Below are positions 7,713-16,844 of a DNA stretch of 20,130 bases, one piece after another. Source of the DNA: Oehlia diaphana (taxonomy: Eukaryota > Glomeromycota > Glomeromycetes > Glomerales > Glomeraceae); assembly GCA_003833135.1 (NCBI GenBank), contig QZLH01000795.1:4400-24529 (forward strand), given 5' to 3'. Numbering within the stretch: position 1 is the stretch's first letter; every line of letters starts with the position of its first letter. The notes beneath the pieces were generated by a model, which was not told where the DNA came from, made no database searches, and saw only the letters and a program-made list of their open reading frames with translations. Position numbers and translations under genes: made by a program.

Positions 7713-10450
7713 AGAGAAAGATTAAATTGAAGCTTCCCAAAGTCGAAATGGTTTAAATTACACCATATCACATGATTTCTATAATTAGGAAAATAATATA
7801 AAATTCGAGTATTATTTATAAGAACCGAGTGACACAATATGAGTTTTCTTTTTCTGTTAGTTTAGACTTGTGTTCTTTCAGTAGATTTAGCTCGATAGTA
7901 TTAGATTGATTTGGCGAAGTTAAATTTTATATTATGATCGATTATTTGGAATCATGTGATATGACGTAATTTTTTCTGTTTTGACTTTGGATTTTAATTT
8001 CGAGTTTCATGTATAGTATTATTATAAGTAACATTTTTATTTTTTATAATCAATCTATTTATAACTATTCATTTTATATCCTTATTTGAATGTAATTTAG
8101 GGCCGTGACATATATTACGTAATATTCCTTTTATTATACGTAAGATATAGTGCAACCAATTAAATTACAATATTAGATCACATGATTAAATATTGCGTCA
8201 TGGCCCATATAAAAATTAATAAAATAACAAATATAAAATAATTTATAAAATTTTTAAATTCTTTGTTGTTATATTAAATTATGATAGGATTTCGACTGTT
8301 TAACCGCACAAATATTGATAAACATTTCTTTTTGTTTTGACAATATTATATGAAAAACTTCATCGAATTCTAATACATTATAAATTTTATTTGTTATGTG
8401 ATATAACTTTAATGAAACAATTTTTAATTCTTTCCTTAATAAAAATAGTGGTGTGCCCTACAATGTGATTTAATATTAACTTTAACAGTCAATTTTAATC
8501 GATAAAAGATTTTGGAAATCTGATAGTATGCATTTTTCAATAAATGGAATAAAAATGAAAAAATCATTGTAAATACCATAAAAATAACTAATTAAAAACG
8601 GCCATTTTAAAAGAAAAAAGTATTCAATGATAAACCATAAATTTATAAGGAATTTAAAAAAAAGTCAAAGAAAGACATTTCATGTTCATTTTCAAATGAA
8701 ACACTGATAAAACTTAAATTCATTAATTAAATCAGAAACAAACCATTATTGTGAAAGTTTTTATGTTTGATTATATTACAAATCACGTTAATTTTTTTGT
8801 CTTTTGTGAGTCTGAAGCGTTTTCAATATTCAAAATACAAAATTAAGAAAAGAAATTAATTCATAAAAGCTCTAAATATATAAGAAATTGTATTCTAATC
8901 CTCCTTGTGTGTAGAAAATTTGTCCATAATATAGTATAAATTTCCAACTTATTAATGCACAGTGCACACAATGTGTTTAGGGATCGTGTCTGCAAGTAAG
9001 TAACATGTCACATATTTTATAACATTCACCGTCTGGACTAACATTCAAATTATTCTGGTTCAAAAATAATATTCTTATAATCGGGATGTTTATTACGTAC
9101 AATTGTCATAACAGAATCAAACTTGTTTACTAATTACAGTATCCATATGATACTGCTATACTGCGTAAGAAAGTTAAATATCGAAATGGCTAATATACAA
9201 TAAAATGATTACAAAGTATATTTCTAAACACTTTTATGTGATGACTATATTTTACTTATAAGAGATTTTTTTTTTTGTGATCATCGAACTTAGTGCACGA
9301 ACGTACCTTTAATAAAACAAACATTAAATTAATACAAGAGAATAAACATCTAAACACAAATTATTACTAATCAAAGTCGCCACGATTTGTAGTAACGTAC
9401 TATTTTAACAATAAAAGGTGGAATTCTTTAATTTAAAAAGATGAACTTATTTTATATGGTAATTGCCAAATATATCGTAAATATCAAATTATGTGCTTGT
9501 CGAATTTTTTTAATACATCGTATATAAATCCAAAAAAAAAGAAATTTCTTTCCTGAAATTTTAAAATTTTTTAGTAAATATAATGATAAATTTCAAATTA
9601 ATCGCTTTAATTGTTACGATTAATAAATAATGCTACCGCAGTTAACTTAATTCTCTTTATTATGTAGTAATCGAAATGAATCAATGAAACATTGTTCTAC
9701 CCGATGTCGACATAAAAAATTTACTTTTTGTCAATAAAGTGCGTATACTTACGCATACTAAACGAAACTAACTAGATAAATGCGTTATTAACTTTGAAGA
9801 TACTTTTAAGGGAAATCACGTGACTTCAAAATATACTACCGCAGTTAATTACTATCGATCAATTGCAATCACGCCATTATTAACTCTTTTCCCCCTTAGA
9901 TCTCGCAATTAATCTTTTTTTAATTAATTATTTTATATCATTATGGCCGCGATTTGACAAATAGTACTTATTTTCGCTGCAATTGAATAAAGGCTAATGC
10001 ATTAATAGATTAATAGATTAAGGAATTCATTATTTAAAAAACATGAGTTTCTAAAGTAAACAAGAATGTCTTACAATAATTGAAAAACAGAAGTGATAAA
10101 AAAGAATAACAAAAAAATCATGATCATGAAAATATTTTATTGAATGAACGAATAAAAAGTCGTGTAAAATGTGAAAAATTTTTTTATAATATTTTACTTC
10201 ATATTGCGAATATTGCATTCGAAGCTATTTAAATTTAAATGAACGTCTGAAAAATTCCATTCAATTTTCTTTTTTTATTTTAAATTTTATTTCTTCGACA
10301 TCGAATGATCTAGTTGTCGATCATACGATCATACGATCACGAGGACTTACGGCTATGCGAGTTGTTGATCAAAATTATGGCTGTATTTATTTCCGGTCTT
10401 TTTATTTGGCTAGTGATTTTCAATTTTATTTTTATTGGCGCCACATTTTC
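7713..10450. other. Long AT-rich non-coding stretch before the Sel1 gene
   Basis: I see no gene on either strand. It contains an inverted-repeat element at 8100-8206 (listed), a 6-bp-stem hairpin at 9740-9755 (TGCGTA, TACT, TACGCA), and the 13-mer CTACCGCAGTTAA twice, at 9633-9645 and 9836-9848. The 13-mer ATTAATAGATTAA at 10001-10013 also occurs upstream of the HMG gene at 6426-6438. An 8-bp direct repeat (CGATCATA) lies near 10318-10336. All of these are weak signals in biased sequence. Confidence 0.55.
8100..8206. mobile_element. Small inverted-repeat element (MITE-like, about 107 bp)
   Basis: GGGCCGTGAC at the left end and GTCATGGCCC at the right end are inverted copies with one mismatch. 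Weaker similarity continues inward (TATTACGTAATATT against AATATTGCG in reverse). G+C-rich ends in very AT-rich DNA and the size fit a MITE. No clear target duplication is visible, so the boundaries and the element's nature are uncertain. Confidence 0.45.

Positions 10451-10481
<31 letters not shown>
10451..10481. promoter_or_regulatory. T14-A17 homopolymer tract just upstream of the Sel1 start
   Basis: Fourteen T (10451-10464) followed directly by seventeen A (10465-10481), 17 nt before the ATG at 10499. Poly(dA:dT) tracts are known to exclude nucleosomes and mark fungal promoters. Here it may lie in the promoter or in a short 5' leader, where it could fold into a hairpin. The function is inference; the exact lengths may be affected by sequencing error. 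Confidence 0.5.
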
Positions 10482-10498
10482 TAGTATTTTATTAAAAA

Positions 10499-12457
10499 AT
10501 GTCGTCAAATGTTATTATTGATGAACAAATCACAATTATTTCCAATGATGACAATGATGAAAATTTCTTAAAAAAATTTTCAAAAGATTTTTATCATGAA
10601 ATTATAGAAATTATTAATATAAAAGAACTTAATAATAAATTCCAAGATGATTTAATTGAATGGATAAATAATCTTGAAAAAGATAGTGAAACAGTATTAG
10701 AATTAATGGAAAATCATAAAAATAATGAAATTTGGTTTTCAAGTATTATTGGATTTTTTTATCAATATGGTATTGGTTGTAATATAAATAAAGATAAGTC
10801 ATTTGAATTATATTTATTAATTAATAATGATAAAAAAGAATTTTTAAATCAGACTATTAGTAAAAATTTAAATTTATTGGAAGAAAAAAATATTAAAGAT
10901 TTTGATATATTTAAATATATTAATAATATTATTGGAAAATATTTATTATCATTATTTTATTATAAAGATATTATTATAGATATGATAAATTTAAAATATA
11001 TGAGTGATGTTGTAATTAATTATTTAAAATCTGCTAGAAAAAATGATTCAATTGCTCAATTTAATTTAGGTTATTGTTATGGATATGGTGAAGGTGTACC
11101 ACAAGATTGTGAAAAAGCATTTGAATGGTATTTTAAATCTGCTGATAATGGATATTCTAAAGGTCAAAATTATTTAGGAGGATGTTATTTTTATGGAATA
11201 GGTACAGCACAAGATTTTAATAAAGCATTTGAATGGTACCTTAAATCAGCTAATAATGGTTATGCTGATGGTCAAAATAGTTTAGGAGAATGTTATTATT
11301 ATGGAAAAGGAACAACACATGATTTAATTAAGGCATTTAAATGGTTCGCTAAATCAGCTAGTAATGAATGTGCTAATGGTCAAAATAATTTAGGAGATTG
11401 TTATTTTTATGGAAGAGGAATATTACAAGATCATAAAAAGGCATTTAAATGGTATCTTAAATCAGCTAATAATGGATGTGCTGATGGTCAACATAATTTA
11501 GGAGATTGTTATTATTATGGATTTGGAACTTCTAAAAATTATAGAAAAGCATTTGAATGGTTTTTAGCATCAGTTAATAATAGATGTATTAAAGGTTTAA
11601 ATAATTTAGGAGAATGTTATTATTATGGATTAGGGGTAAAAAAAGATTATAATGAAGCATTTGAATTATTCTTTGAATCGGCCAATTATGGATTTCCTGA
11701 TGGTCAAAATAATTTAGGAGAATGTTATTATTATGGAAGAGGAATAAGACAAGATTATGAAAAGGCATTTGAATGGTTTTCTAAATCTGCAAATGGTGGA
11801 TTCCCTAAAGGTCAAAATAATTTAGGAGAATGTTATTATAATGGAAAAGGAACAAAACAAGATTATGATAAGGCGTTTGAATGTTTTGCTTTATCAGCAG
11901 ATGATGAATGTGGCGAAGGTCAAAATAATTTAGGAGAATGTTATTATTATGGAAGAGGAATTCAACAAAATTATAAAAAAGCATTTGAATGGTATTCTAA
12001 ATCAGCTGCTAATGAATGTGCTGAAGGTAAAAATAATATAGGAGAATGTTATTATTATGGAAGAGGAATTCAACAAAATTATGAAAAAGCATTTGAATGG
12101 TATGAAAAATCAGCTAATAAAAGTACTAAAGGGTTAAATAATTTAGGAAAATGTTATCGTTATGGAATAGGAACGAAACAAAATTATAAAAAAGCATTTG
12201 AATGTTATTTCAAATCAGCTGATAAAGGTTGTGCTAAAGGTCAAAATAATTTAGGAACTTGTTATAGAGATGGAATTGGAATAGAAAAAGATATTAATAA
12301 GGCGTTTAAATGGTATAATAAATCAGCTAATAGTGGAAATATTAGTGGTCAAAGTAACTTAGGATATTGTTATGAATATGGTGAAGGAGTAGCACAAGAT
12401 TATGAGAAAGCATTTAAATGGTATTCTAAATCAGCAAAGTATGGCTGTAATACGTGA
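10499..12457 (+). CDS. Sel1-repeat protein (652 aa)
   Basis: The N-terminal part (residues 1-176) is acidic and helical, with one degenerate Sel1 unit at about 79-108 (WFSSIIGFFYQYGIG). Residues 177-643 hold 13 complete Sel1-like repeats of 36 residues (one of 35), with the pattern NNLGECYYYGRGIQQNY, then KAFEWYSKSA. A fourteenth unit breaks off after nine residues at the TGA. Sel1 repeats are paired helices of the TPR-like solenoid class and serve as protein-protein scaffolds; yeast and animal members act in ER quality control and septum or chitin-synthase regulation. No signal peptide or membrane segment is evident, so a cytosolic adaptor is likely. In Rhizophagus, Sel1 arrays are very numerous and often fused to kinases; no kinase domain is present here. 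The start follows a long homopolymer tract and is the first ATG of the frame. No introns are seen. Confidence 0.92.
   Translation: MSSNVIIDEQITIISNDDNDENFLKKFSKDFYHEIIEIINIKELNNKFQDDLIEWINNLEKDSETVLELMENHKNNEIWFSSIIGFFYQYGIGCNINKDKSFELYLLINNDKKEFLNQTISKNLNLLEEKNIKDFDIFKYINNIIGKYLLSLFYYKDIIIDMINLKYMSDVVINYLKSARKNDSIAQFNLGYCYGYGEGVPQDCEKAFEWYFKSADNGYSKGQNYLGGCYFYGIGTAQDFNKAFEWYLKSANNGYADGQNSLGECYYYGKGTTHDLIKAFKWFAKSASNECANGQNNLGDCYFYGRGILQDHKKAFKWYLKSANNGCADGQHNLGDCYYYGFGTSKNYRKAFEWFLASVNNRCIKGLNNLGECYYYGLGVKKDYNEAFELFFESANYGFPDGQNNLGECYYYGRGIRQDYEKAFEWFSKSANGGFPKGQNNLGECYYNGKGTKQDYDKAFECFALSADDECGEGQNNLGECYYYGRGIQQNYKKAFEWYSKSAANECAEGKNNIGECYYYGRGIQQNYEKAFEWYEKSANKSTKGLNNLGKCYRYGIGTKQNYKKAFECYFKSADKGCAKGQNNLGTCYRDGIGIEKDINKAFKWYNKSANSGNISGQSNLGYCYEYGEGVAQDYEKAFKWYSKSAKYGCNT
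11027..12427 (+). repeat. Sel1 repeat array at DNA level (108-bp units)
   Basis: Thirteen units with a 108-bp period, one shortened by a codon. Neighbouring units 9 and 10 share a 63-nt block (11933-11995 and 12041-12103) with a single mismatch, much closer than most other pairs, which points to recent duplication or gene conversion inside the array. Confidence 0.9.
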
Positions 12458-12532
12458 TTTGAGCTGATATAAAAAATCGTTATCTGTTATGTTTTAAATT
12501 TGATATTTAAACTTCCTATTTTTTTTTCTATT

Positions 12533-12538
12533 AATAAA
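12533..12538 (+). terminator. Candidate poly(A) signal of the Sel1 gene
   Basis: AATAAA lies 76 nt after the TGA at 12455-12457, following a T-rich tract. The position fits a cleavage signal, but the hexamer is common in such AT-rich DNA. Confidence 0.45.
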
Positions 12539-12753
12539 TAAATTTACTCATTTGTTAATATTTTATTGTATATTTTACTCTTATATAAGTGTTAAATAAC
12601 TACTTCTATATACTTTACACCAGATTTAGGTGAAAGTTTATATTCTATTTATTCACATGATTTAATATGATCTCGTCACTATTATATTAAACCGAGTTTA
12701 ATAGTCATTCAAATTATCCCATCTCAGGAAGAATTATTATTAGAACCATTAGA

Positions 12754-12881
12754 GGTATCGGAACATTTCGCCGAAAGTCATTTCGTCGAAAAATAATCTC
12801 TGGCCTGAGTTATTTATAATTTTGCATATTGTTGGCCCTATTTTTCGGCGAAACGTCCTTTCGGCGAAATGTACCGTAACC
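12754..12881. mobile_element. 128-bp MITE with about 41-bp terminal inverted repeats (possibly Mutator-like)
   Basis: The left arm starts GGTATCGGAACATTTCGCCG and the right arm, reversed, starts GGTTACGGTACATTTCGCCG. The arms stay alike for about 41 bp (with GAAAG and TTTCGTCGAAAAAT against TTTCGCCGAAAAAT), with a few mismatches and one indel. The flanks ACCATTAGA (12745-12753) and ATTATTAGA (12882-12890) match at 7 of 9 positions, compatible with an old 9-bp target duplication as in Mutator-type elements. It has no coding capacity. It sits about 300 bp downstream of the Sel1 gene. The inverted repeat is certain; the superfamily is inference. Confidence 0.75.
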
Positions 12882-13439
12882 ATTATTAGAATGTAATCAC
12901 GAGATCACTCGGCCTTTAATAAATGAAATTCATATAATGCGGACATGCGGTAAATATTATACGGATGATACTCTCTCTAACGTTATATTATTTCATAATA
13001 TTTTTCTTAAATTTTTTTCAAATTATTATTGTTTTAAAAATTATTTAAGAGGATCGATGGCTTTCAAATCTGTGATTTCTCTTGTTTCTTTTTACTTTAA
13101 GAATGGAAGGTTTCAAATTTGTTAAATAATATATACGAGAAATTTCAGAAAGTAATCTATATTTCTTCAAATTTTTAATTATTTATAAGGTAATTATAAT
13201 TCTTTTAAATGCACAATTTGCTATCTATATTAACTAAAAATAATTAAAAATTTTGTACAAAATAATTACAACTTCTAAGAGTGTTAAAGAATTTCGTCCC
13301 TAATTTTAAAGATATAAAATTAATTTAATCTTATAGTATGTCCACAAATCAAAGATTTTTCACGAATGATTTTTAACGTACAAACAATAAAACAATAAAT
13401 TATTAAAAATGACAATTCAGTCTGAATTATTTTAAAAAA
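12882..13439. other. Non-coding AT-rich stretch
   Basis: A 62-codon reading frame at 12937-13125 (plus) has no recognisable motif and a composition like its surroundings, so I do not call it. Nothing else is visible. Confidence 0.5.
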
Positions 13440-13740
13440 GTATGCTTGTTAATCAATTACAGTAATTCTTGAAGGATAAGCTCGTGATAACAACAGAAAC
13501 TTTAAATTTCTAATATTTTTATCGGTTTAAAATATTCTAATAATTTTATATATTGAACTATCATCTTATTTAGCTTCATCATTCTTAGGTTCGTCATAAT
13601 TCATAAATATATAGAACGGCGGCATGATGTAATCATATGTGCACGTTCGAGTTTTCATTAACCTCAATATTATTAACATTATAATATTTTTCATCGAGTA
13701 GACATTACTTTAGTTTTAAGAAATTAAAAATTAACATTGA
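13440..13740 (-). pseudogene. BTB-BACK gene relic (N-terminal half)
   Basis: The minus strand shows scattered blocks in order: LLDEKYYNVNNIEVNENSNV, RAHMITSCRRS, NYDEPKNDEAK, KIIRIF, LEI, then HELILQELL. They correspond to ILEDNEYYDITIEVGKDPNV, RAHVIILCHRS, QIILR, LEIFK and DELILQELV of the intact gene at 3480-4995. The blocks lie in different frames with several stops. There is no room for a 70-nt intron between the KIIRIF and LEI blocks, although deletion of coding sequence there makes this uninformative. Only the BTB part and the start of BACK survive; no TLDc is found downstream before the next relic at 14806. It is non-functional and older than the other relics. Confidence 0.7.
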
Positions 13741-14251
13741 TTTACAAGCGGTAAAATCTAAAAAAAAAAAATACAGGTACTTTAGCAAATAATAATTTGT
13801 CTTGTCCTATTTATTCTTTAGTTAATAAATAGTGAACTTATTACCACATCATTTTCGTAATTGTATCGACAATTGCAACGCAAAAAATGACGAATCGCTC
13901 ATTTTATTGTATAGTCGAGTCACTTCTGTATATACATAATAGCCGAGGTCGATACTCTAATTATTCGCATTAGTTTGTTCAATGTATAAAAAAAAAATGA
14001 GAAATCAATTAACAAATTAAATCCAAGAAAAAACTATAAAAATAAAGATTATTTAAAGAATTTTATACTTGTACTTTAATGTTTAACGTGTGAACTCCCA
14101 CACAAAAATTTTGAATACTAGAAAATTTTTGTAAACATTATTATTTCATTATAGCATTTGTTTAAAAAGCATGATTTATTAATATCGTTGTAACTGAAGC
14201 GTATATTAAATATATTTTATCTTAATGACTGGTACTAATTATATGTTATTG
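13741..14251. other. Non-coding AT-rich stretch
   Basis: I see no gene or convincing repeat here. A few CpG-containing words (near 13880-13960) stand out slightly, without structure. Confidence 0.5.
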
Positions 14252-14405
14252 GTCAGTCTAATAGGATCATGCAGATTTTGACGGACTGATATTTTTTGTT
14301 GATGGCCAAATAATTGATATTTTTCTTTTATTGGCTAAATATCAAATATATTTGCAGTTTAATTATACTCTTACTATAATAATAGCATGATCTTGCGTGA
14401 CTGAC
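14252..14405. repeat. Imperfect inverted repeat, possible degraded transposon ends
   Basis: GTCAGTC...ATCATGC (14252-14272) is matched in reverse by 14385-14405 (reverse complement GTCAGTCACGCAAGATCATGC). The outer seven and inner seven bases agree, with about 16 of 21 positions matching overall. The 112-bp interior has no coding capacity. It may be an old short DNA transposon; no target duplication is evident. Confidence 0.4.
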
Positions 14406-14416
14406 GGAATAATCTA

Positions 14417-14482
14417 GTTATTGGTTATGGTGGATAAAATATCGTGTCACCCCCTCGGGGTGAACCCCTCCTAACCAATAAC
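14417..14482. mobile_element. 66-bp inverted-repeat element with a GC-rich hairpin
   Basis: GTTATTGGTTA (14417-14427) and TAACCAATAAC (14472-14482) are exact inverted copies, flanked on both sides by TA, compatible with insertion at a TA target. Inside is CACCCC, CTC, GGGGTG (14448-14462), a perfect 6-bp GC stem that is unusual for this DNA. It could be a tiny MITE or a structured RNA element. The boundaries are inferred from the arms. Confidence 0.5.
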
Positions 14483-14805
14483 TATTATATATATTGGTGG
14501 ATTTTTTTGATATACTATTTTATTACTATTATTGATTTATTATACCATTTTATGCTTAAAGACTAAATACCATAACTACTTTTTAGTTAACATCCTAAGA
14601 AATCTAGTAAAGCATTTATCAATTCGCTTGAAAGATAACGCTTTTGATTTATTTATTTCAGGTAATGATTAAAATGCTTTATGTTTTTAATATACAGTAG
14701 TGTATAAAGAATCTTTTTTAAAAAATTGTGATCAACGTGGTTTATAGATTTTTTATCATGAAAGGAACATATGTTTGTAAGTATTTTAACAATTGTAAGT
14801 AAAAA
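14483..14805. other. Non-coding AT-rich stretch downstream of the TLDc pseudogene
   Basis: No gene or clear repeat is seen. It is presumably the decayed 3' flank of the minus-strand pseudogene that ends at 14806. Confidence 0.5.
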
Positions 14806-16112
14806 TTATTTTCTCGTGATTTGAAATATCTCATATTTTCTGTATGATATTTTTCTTATCTTTTTCTCATAATCAAATTTTCTACATAAAATATTATAAG
14901 ATTTCCAAATTGAAGGTTTATGTCTGTCCAATATTTTGCCAGTTCCCTTTACTTTAACTTTAATAAATGTAACAGAATTGGGTTTATCATCACATGATTC
15001 ATGAAATTTTCTAGGACTAAATCCATCGTGACTATCTCTTAATAATAATTTGAATTTATATGGTAAATAAAATTCTCTCAATATGAAAATTTATTACTAA
15101 GATCCACTTTATCGATCCACCTCGAAATAATCAGAATAATATTTAGATTAACAAATTTCTAGGAAGTGAAATATAACTATCATTTGATTCCATATCAGGG
15201 TCCATATATGAATTCAACAAATTTTCATAAAGTTGTTATCTGAAAAGTTTCTTATATAGTCGAGCTTTATGTAAAAATTCTTTGGGTGATATTTTGGGTG
15301 ATATCTATCATTTTAAAATCATCATCTGTCCAAGTATCAGGATCTGAAATAAGATTTTCATTTTGTTTAAGACCCTATTTTAATACATGCTCCCAAACTT
15401 CAATTTCCTTCATTTGCAAATCATTTCTATTAATAAGTGAAACCAAAGAATTTTCAGTTAACGAGGTAAAATCAAGTGATTTAAATATTTTTCAGGTGAT
15501 CTAGCCAGAAAATCTATACAAAATTTGATAAAATTGTTTAATTCTGACAAATTTTTAGATTTAAAATTGTTTGATGTACAAGTTCAAAATTTTGCTCCAT
15601 CTACTCAATTTTGTTTTCAATAAATAAGTTTGTAAATAATTAACTAATTCTTGAAGAAGAAACTCATCAGCAATAATTACAACTTTAAAAATATCTAAAG
15701 TGTCACGCTCATTTAGGAATGGCAAAGGTTATGATCAAACCGTTTAACCGACCGTTTAACCGCCATTTAACCAACCGTTTGACCAACCATTTAACCAATT
15801 TTTAACCGACCATAACCGACCATTGCCATCCCTAGCGCTCGTTCAATTAAAAGGTGCCATTATAAATATACTCATATTGAATGAATATAAGATTGTTATA
15901 AATATAATAAATTTAAATTTATTACATACCGTATATTACTTTTCCTCATAATAATTTAAAAGATTCCGGTGAGATATTTGATAACTTAATATGAGCTAAG
16001 ACAATATAATTTTTTTTTAGAAGCCAATCATCATAAAAAAATGAGATAATTATATGAGCACGAAACTTTTATGTTCTGGTCTTACCAACTTCAATAATAA
16101 AAATAATTTGCA
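14806..16112 (-). pseudogene. BTB-BACK-TLDc pseudogene with deletions, stops and a transposon insertion
   Basis: On the minus strand the order of the intact gene at 3480-4995 is kept. Exon 1 remnant, about 16112-15945: IIEVGK, FRAHIII, LAHIKLSNISPESF. Intron remnant, about 15944-15871. Exon 2 remnant: YIYNGTF, DTLDIFKVV, LLQELVNYLQTYLL, WEHVLK, DPDTWTDDDFKM, FKLLLRDSHDGFSPRKFH, KYEIFQITRK with a stop at 14806. Damage includes in-frame stops (in exon 1, YNGTF followed by TAA, and TAG after VLK), frameshifts, loss of roughly 70 residues of TLDc between PSIWKS and YNI, a deletion in BACK, a 12-bp tandem duplication at 15281-15304 (TTTGGGTGATAT twice), and the element at 15714-15835. The donor GT of the intact gene is GA here (15944-15943). 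Similarity to the intact copy is still high, so inactivation is fairly recent. Confidence 0.88.
15714..15835. mobile_element. 122-bp hAT-like MITE (copy 2) with 8-bp target duplication
   Basis: The ends TAGGAATGGCAA (15714-15725) and TTGCCATCCCTA (15823-15834) are inverted copies with one mismatch. The flanks CGCTCATT (15706-15713) and CGCTCGTT (15836-15843) are an 8-bp duplication with one mismatch. Removing the element and one duplication restores a gap-free codon alignment to the intact BTB gene at SLNGQDT (here LNERDT). TAGGGATGG-type ends with 8-bp duplications are typical of hAT elements. The interior is AACCGTTTAACCGACCG-type repeats, as in copy 1, with no coding capacity. The inserted state is directly demonstrated by the paralogue. 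Confidence 0.85.
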
Positions 16113-16840
16113 AACAATTAATATGGCTAATGTATATTTAAAATAATTATGATCTAATGTGTTATTTTCATTAATAATAATAAAAAAATATTTAACAATT
16201 TATAGTAATAATTTTAGTAAGTAGAGATGGAAAAAGTTCTAATTGGAGGGACTCAATCTACTAATTTATTATCATAACACAATTTTTTTAATTGCTTCTT
16301 TTTTAAAAAAAAATTAGTAATTAACATTAAACACTAAAGAAAAGATGAAAAAAATTTAAAAAAAGAAAAATATATTAGCATTAGTAATCAAAAACAGGAG
16401 GATGGAAAAATTACATGGCAATTATTTACCAGAATCCGCAATAAAGACAAACTATCCTACAAAAATGTTACAAAAATGGCCTATTTTAAGAGTTTAGCTT
16501 GCATTAATATCGTTATATCGGAGTTTGGCTGTATTTATTTATATAACTTACAAAAAGAGAGTGCACATGAAATTCCGTGTCAAAGTTATGCGACATTTTT
16601 ATTGTGAGAACTATGGAAATACAATAAAAAGTTACGCGACATACCGACATACGCGACAATTATACAGAAATACGCGATAATTATTTATATTTAGATACAT
16701 TGATCGGTAATTATGTTGATTGTTGTGATTGATTTAAGGCGTAGTGCAGTAATGAGTCATTGTAAAATATTTTCTATTACATAATTTATAACAACAAAAA
16801 AATATATAAAAAGACCTTGCCTCCTTTTTTTTTTATTATT
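16113..16840. other. Non-coding stretch with a cluster of TACGCGACA-like motifs
   Basis: No gene is visible. The words TTATGCGACA (16586-16595), TTACGCGACA (16632-16641), ATACGCGACA (16649-16658) and ATACGCGATA (16670-16679) recur in under 100 bp. CpG is rare elsewhere in this DNA, so this looks like the remains of a short tandem array or a repeated binding site. TATATAAAAAG at 16803-16813 is a possible TATA box for the unit that follows. Confidence 0.5.
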
Positions 16841-16844
16841 CTAA

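Noticed and set aside
10001..10013. Shared promoter motif ATTAATAGATTAA upstream of the HMG and Sel1 genes
   Set aside because: Identical 13-mers occur at 6426-6438 and 10001-10013, but they are pure AT-rich words at different distances (about 90 and 490 nt) from the starts, so chance is a sufficient explanation.
12937..13125. 62-codon reading frame as a small gene
   Set aside because: No motif, composition like the surroundings, and nothing resembling a family member; too likely by chance.
15286..15504. 72-codon plus-strand frame
   Set aside because: It lies antisense within the BACK part of the TLDc pseudogene, whose minus-strand homology explains the sequence.
15714..15835. TA target duplication (mariner-type) for the element in the TLDc pseudogene
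   Set aside because: TA does flank the inner ends, but that reading needs an 11-nt gap against the intact paralogue. The 8-bp CGCTCATT/CGCTCGTT duplication gives a gap-free codon alignment, so TA belongs to the element ends.
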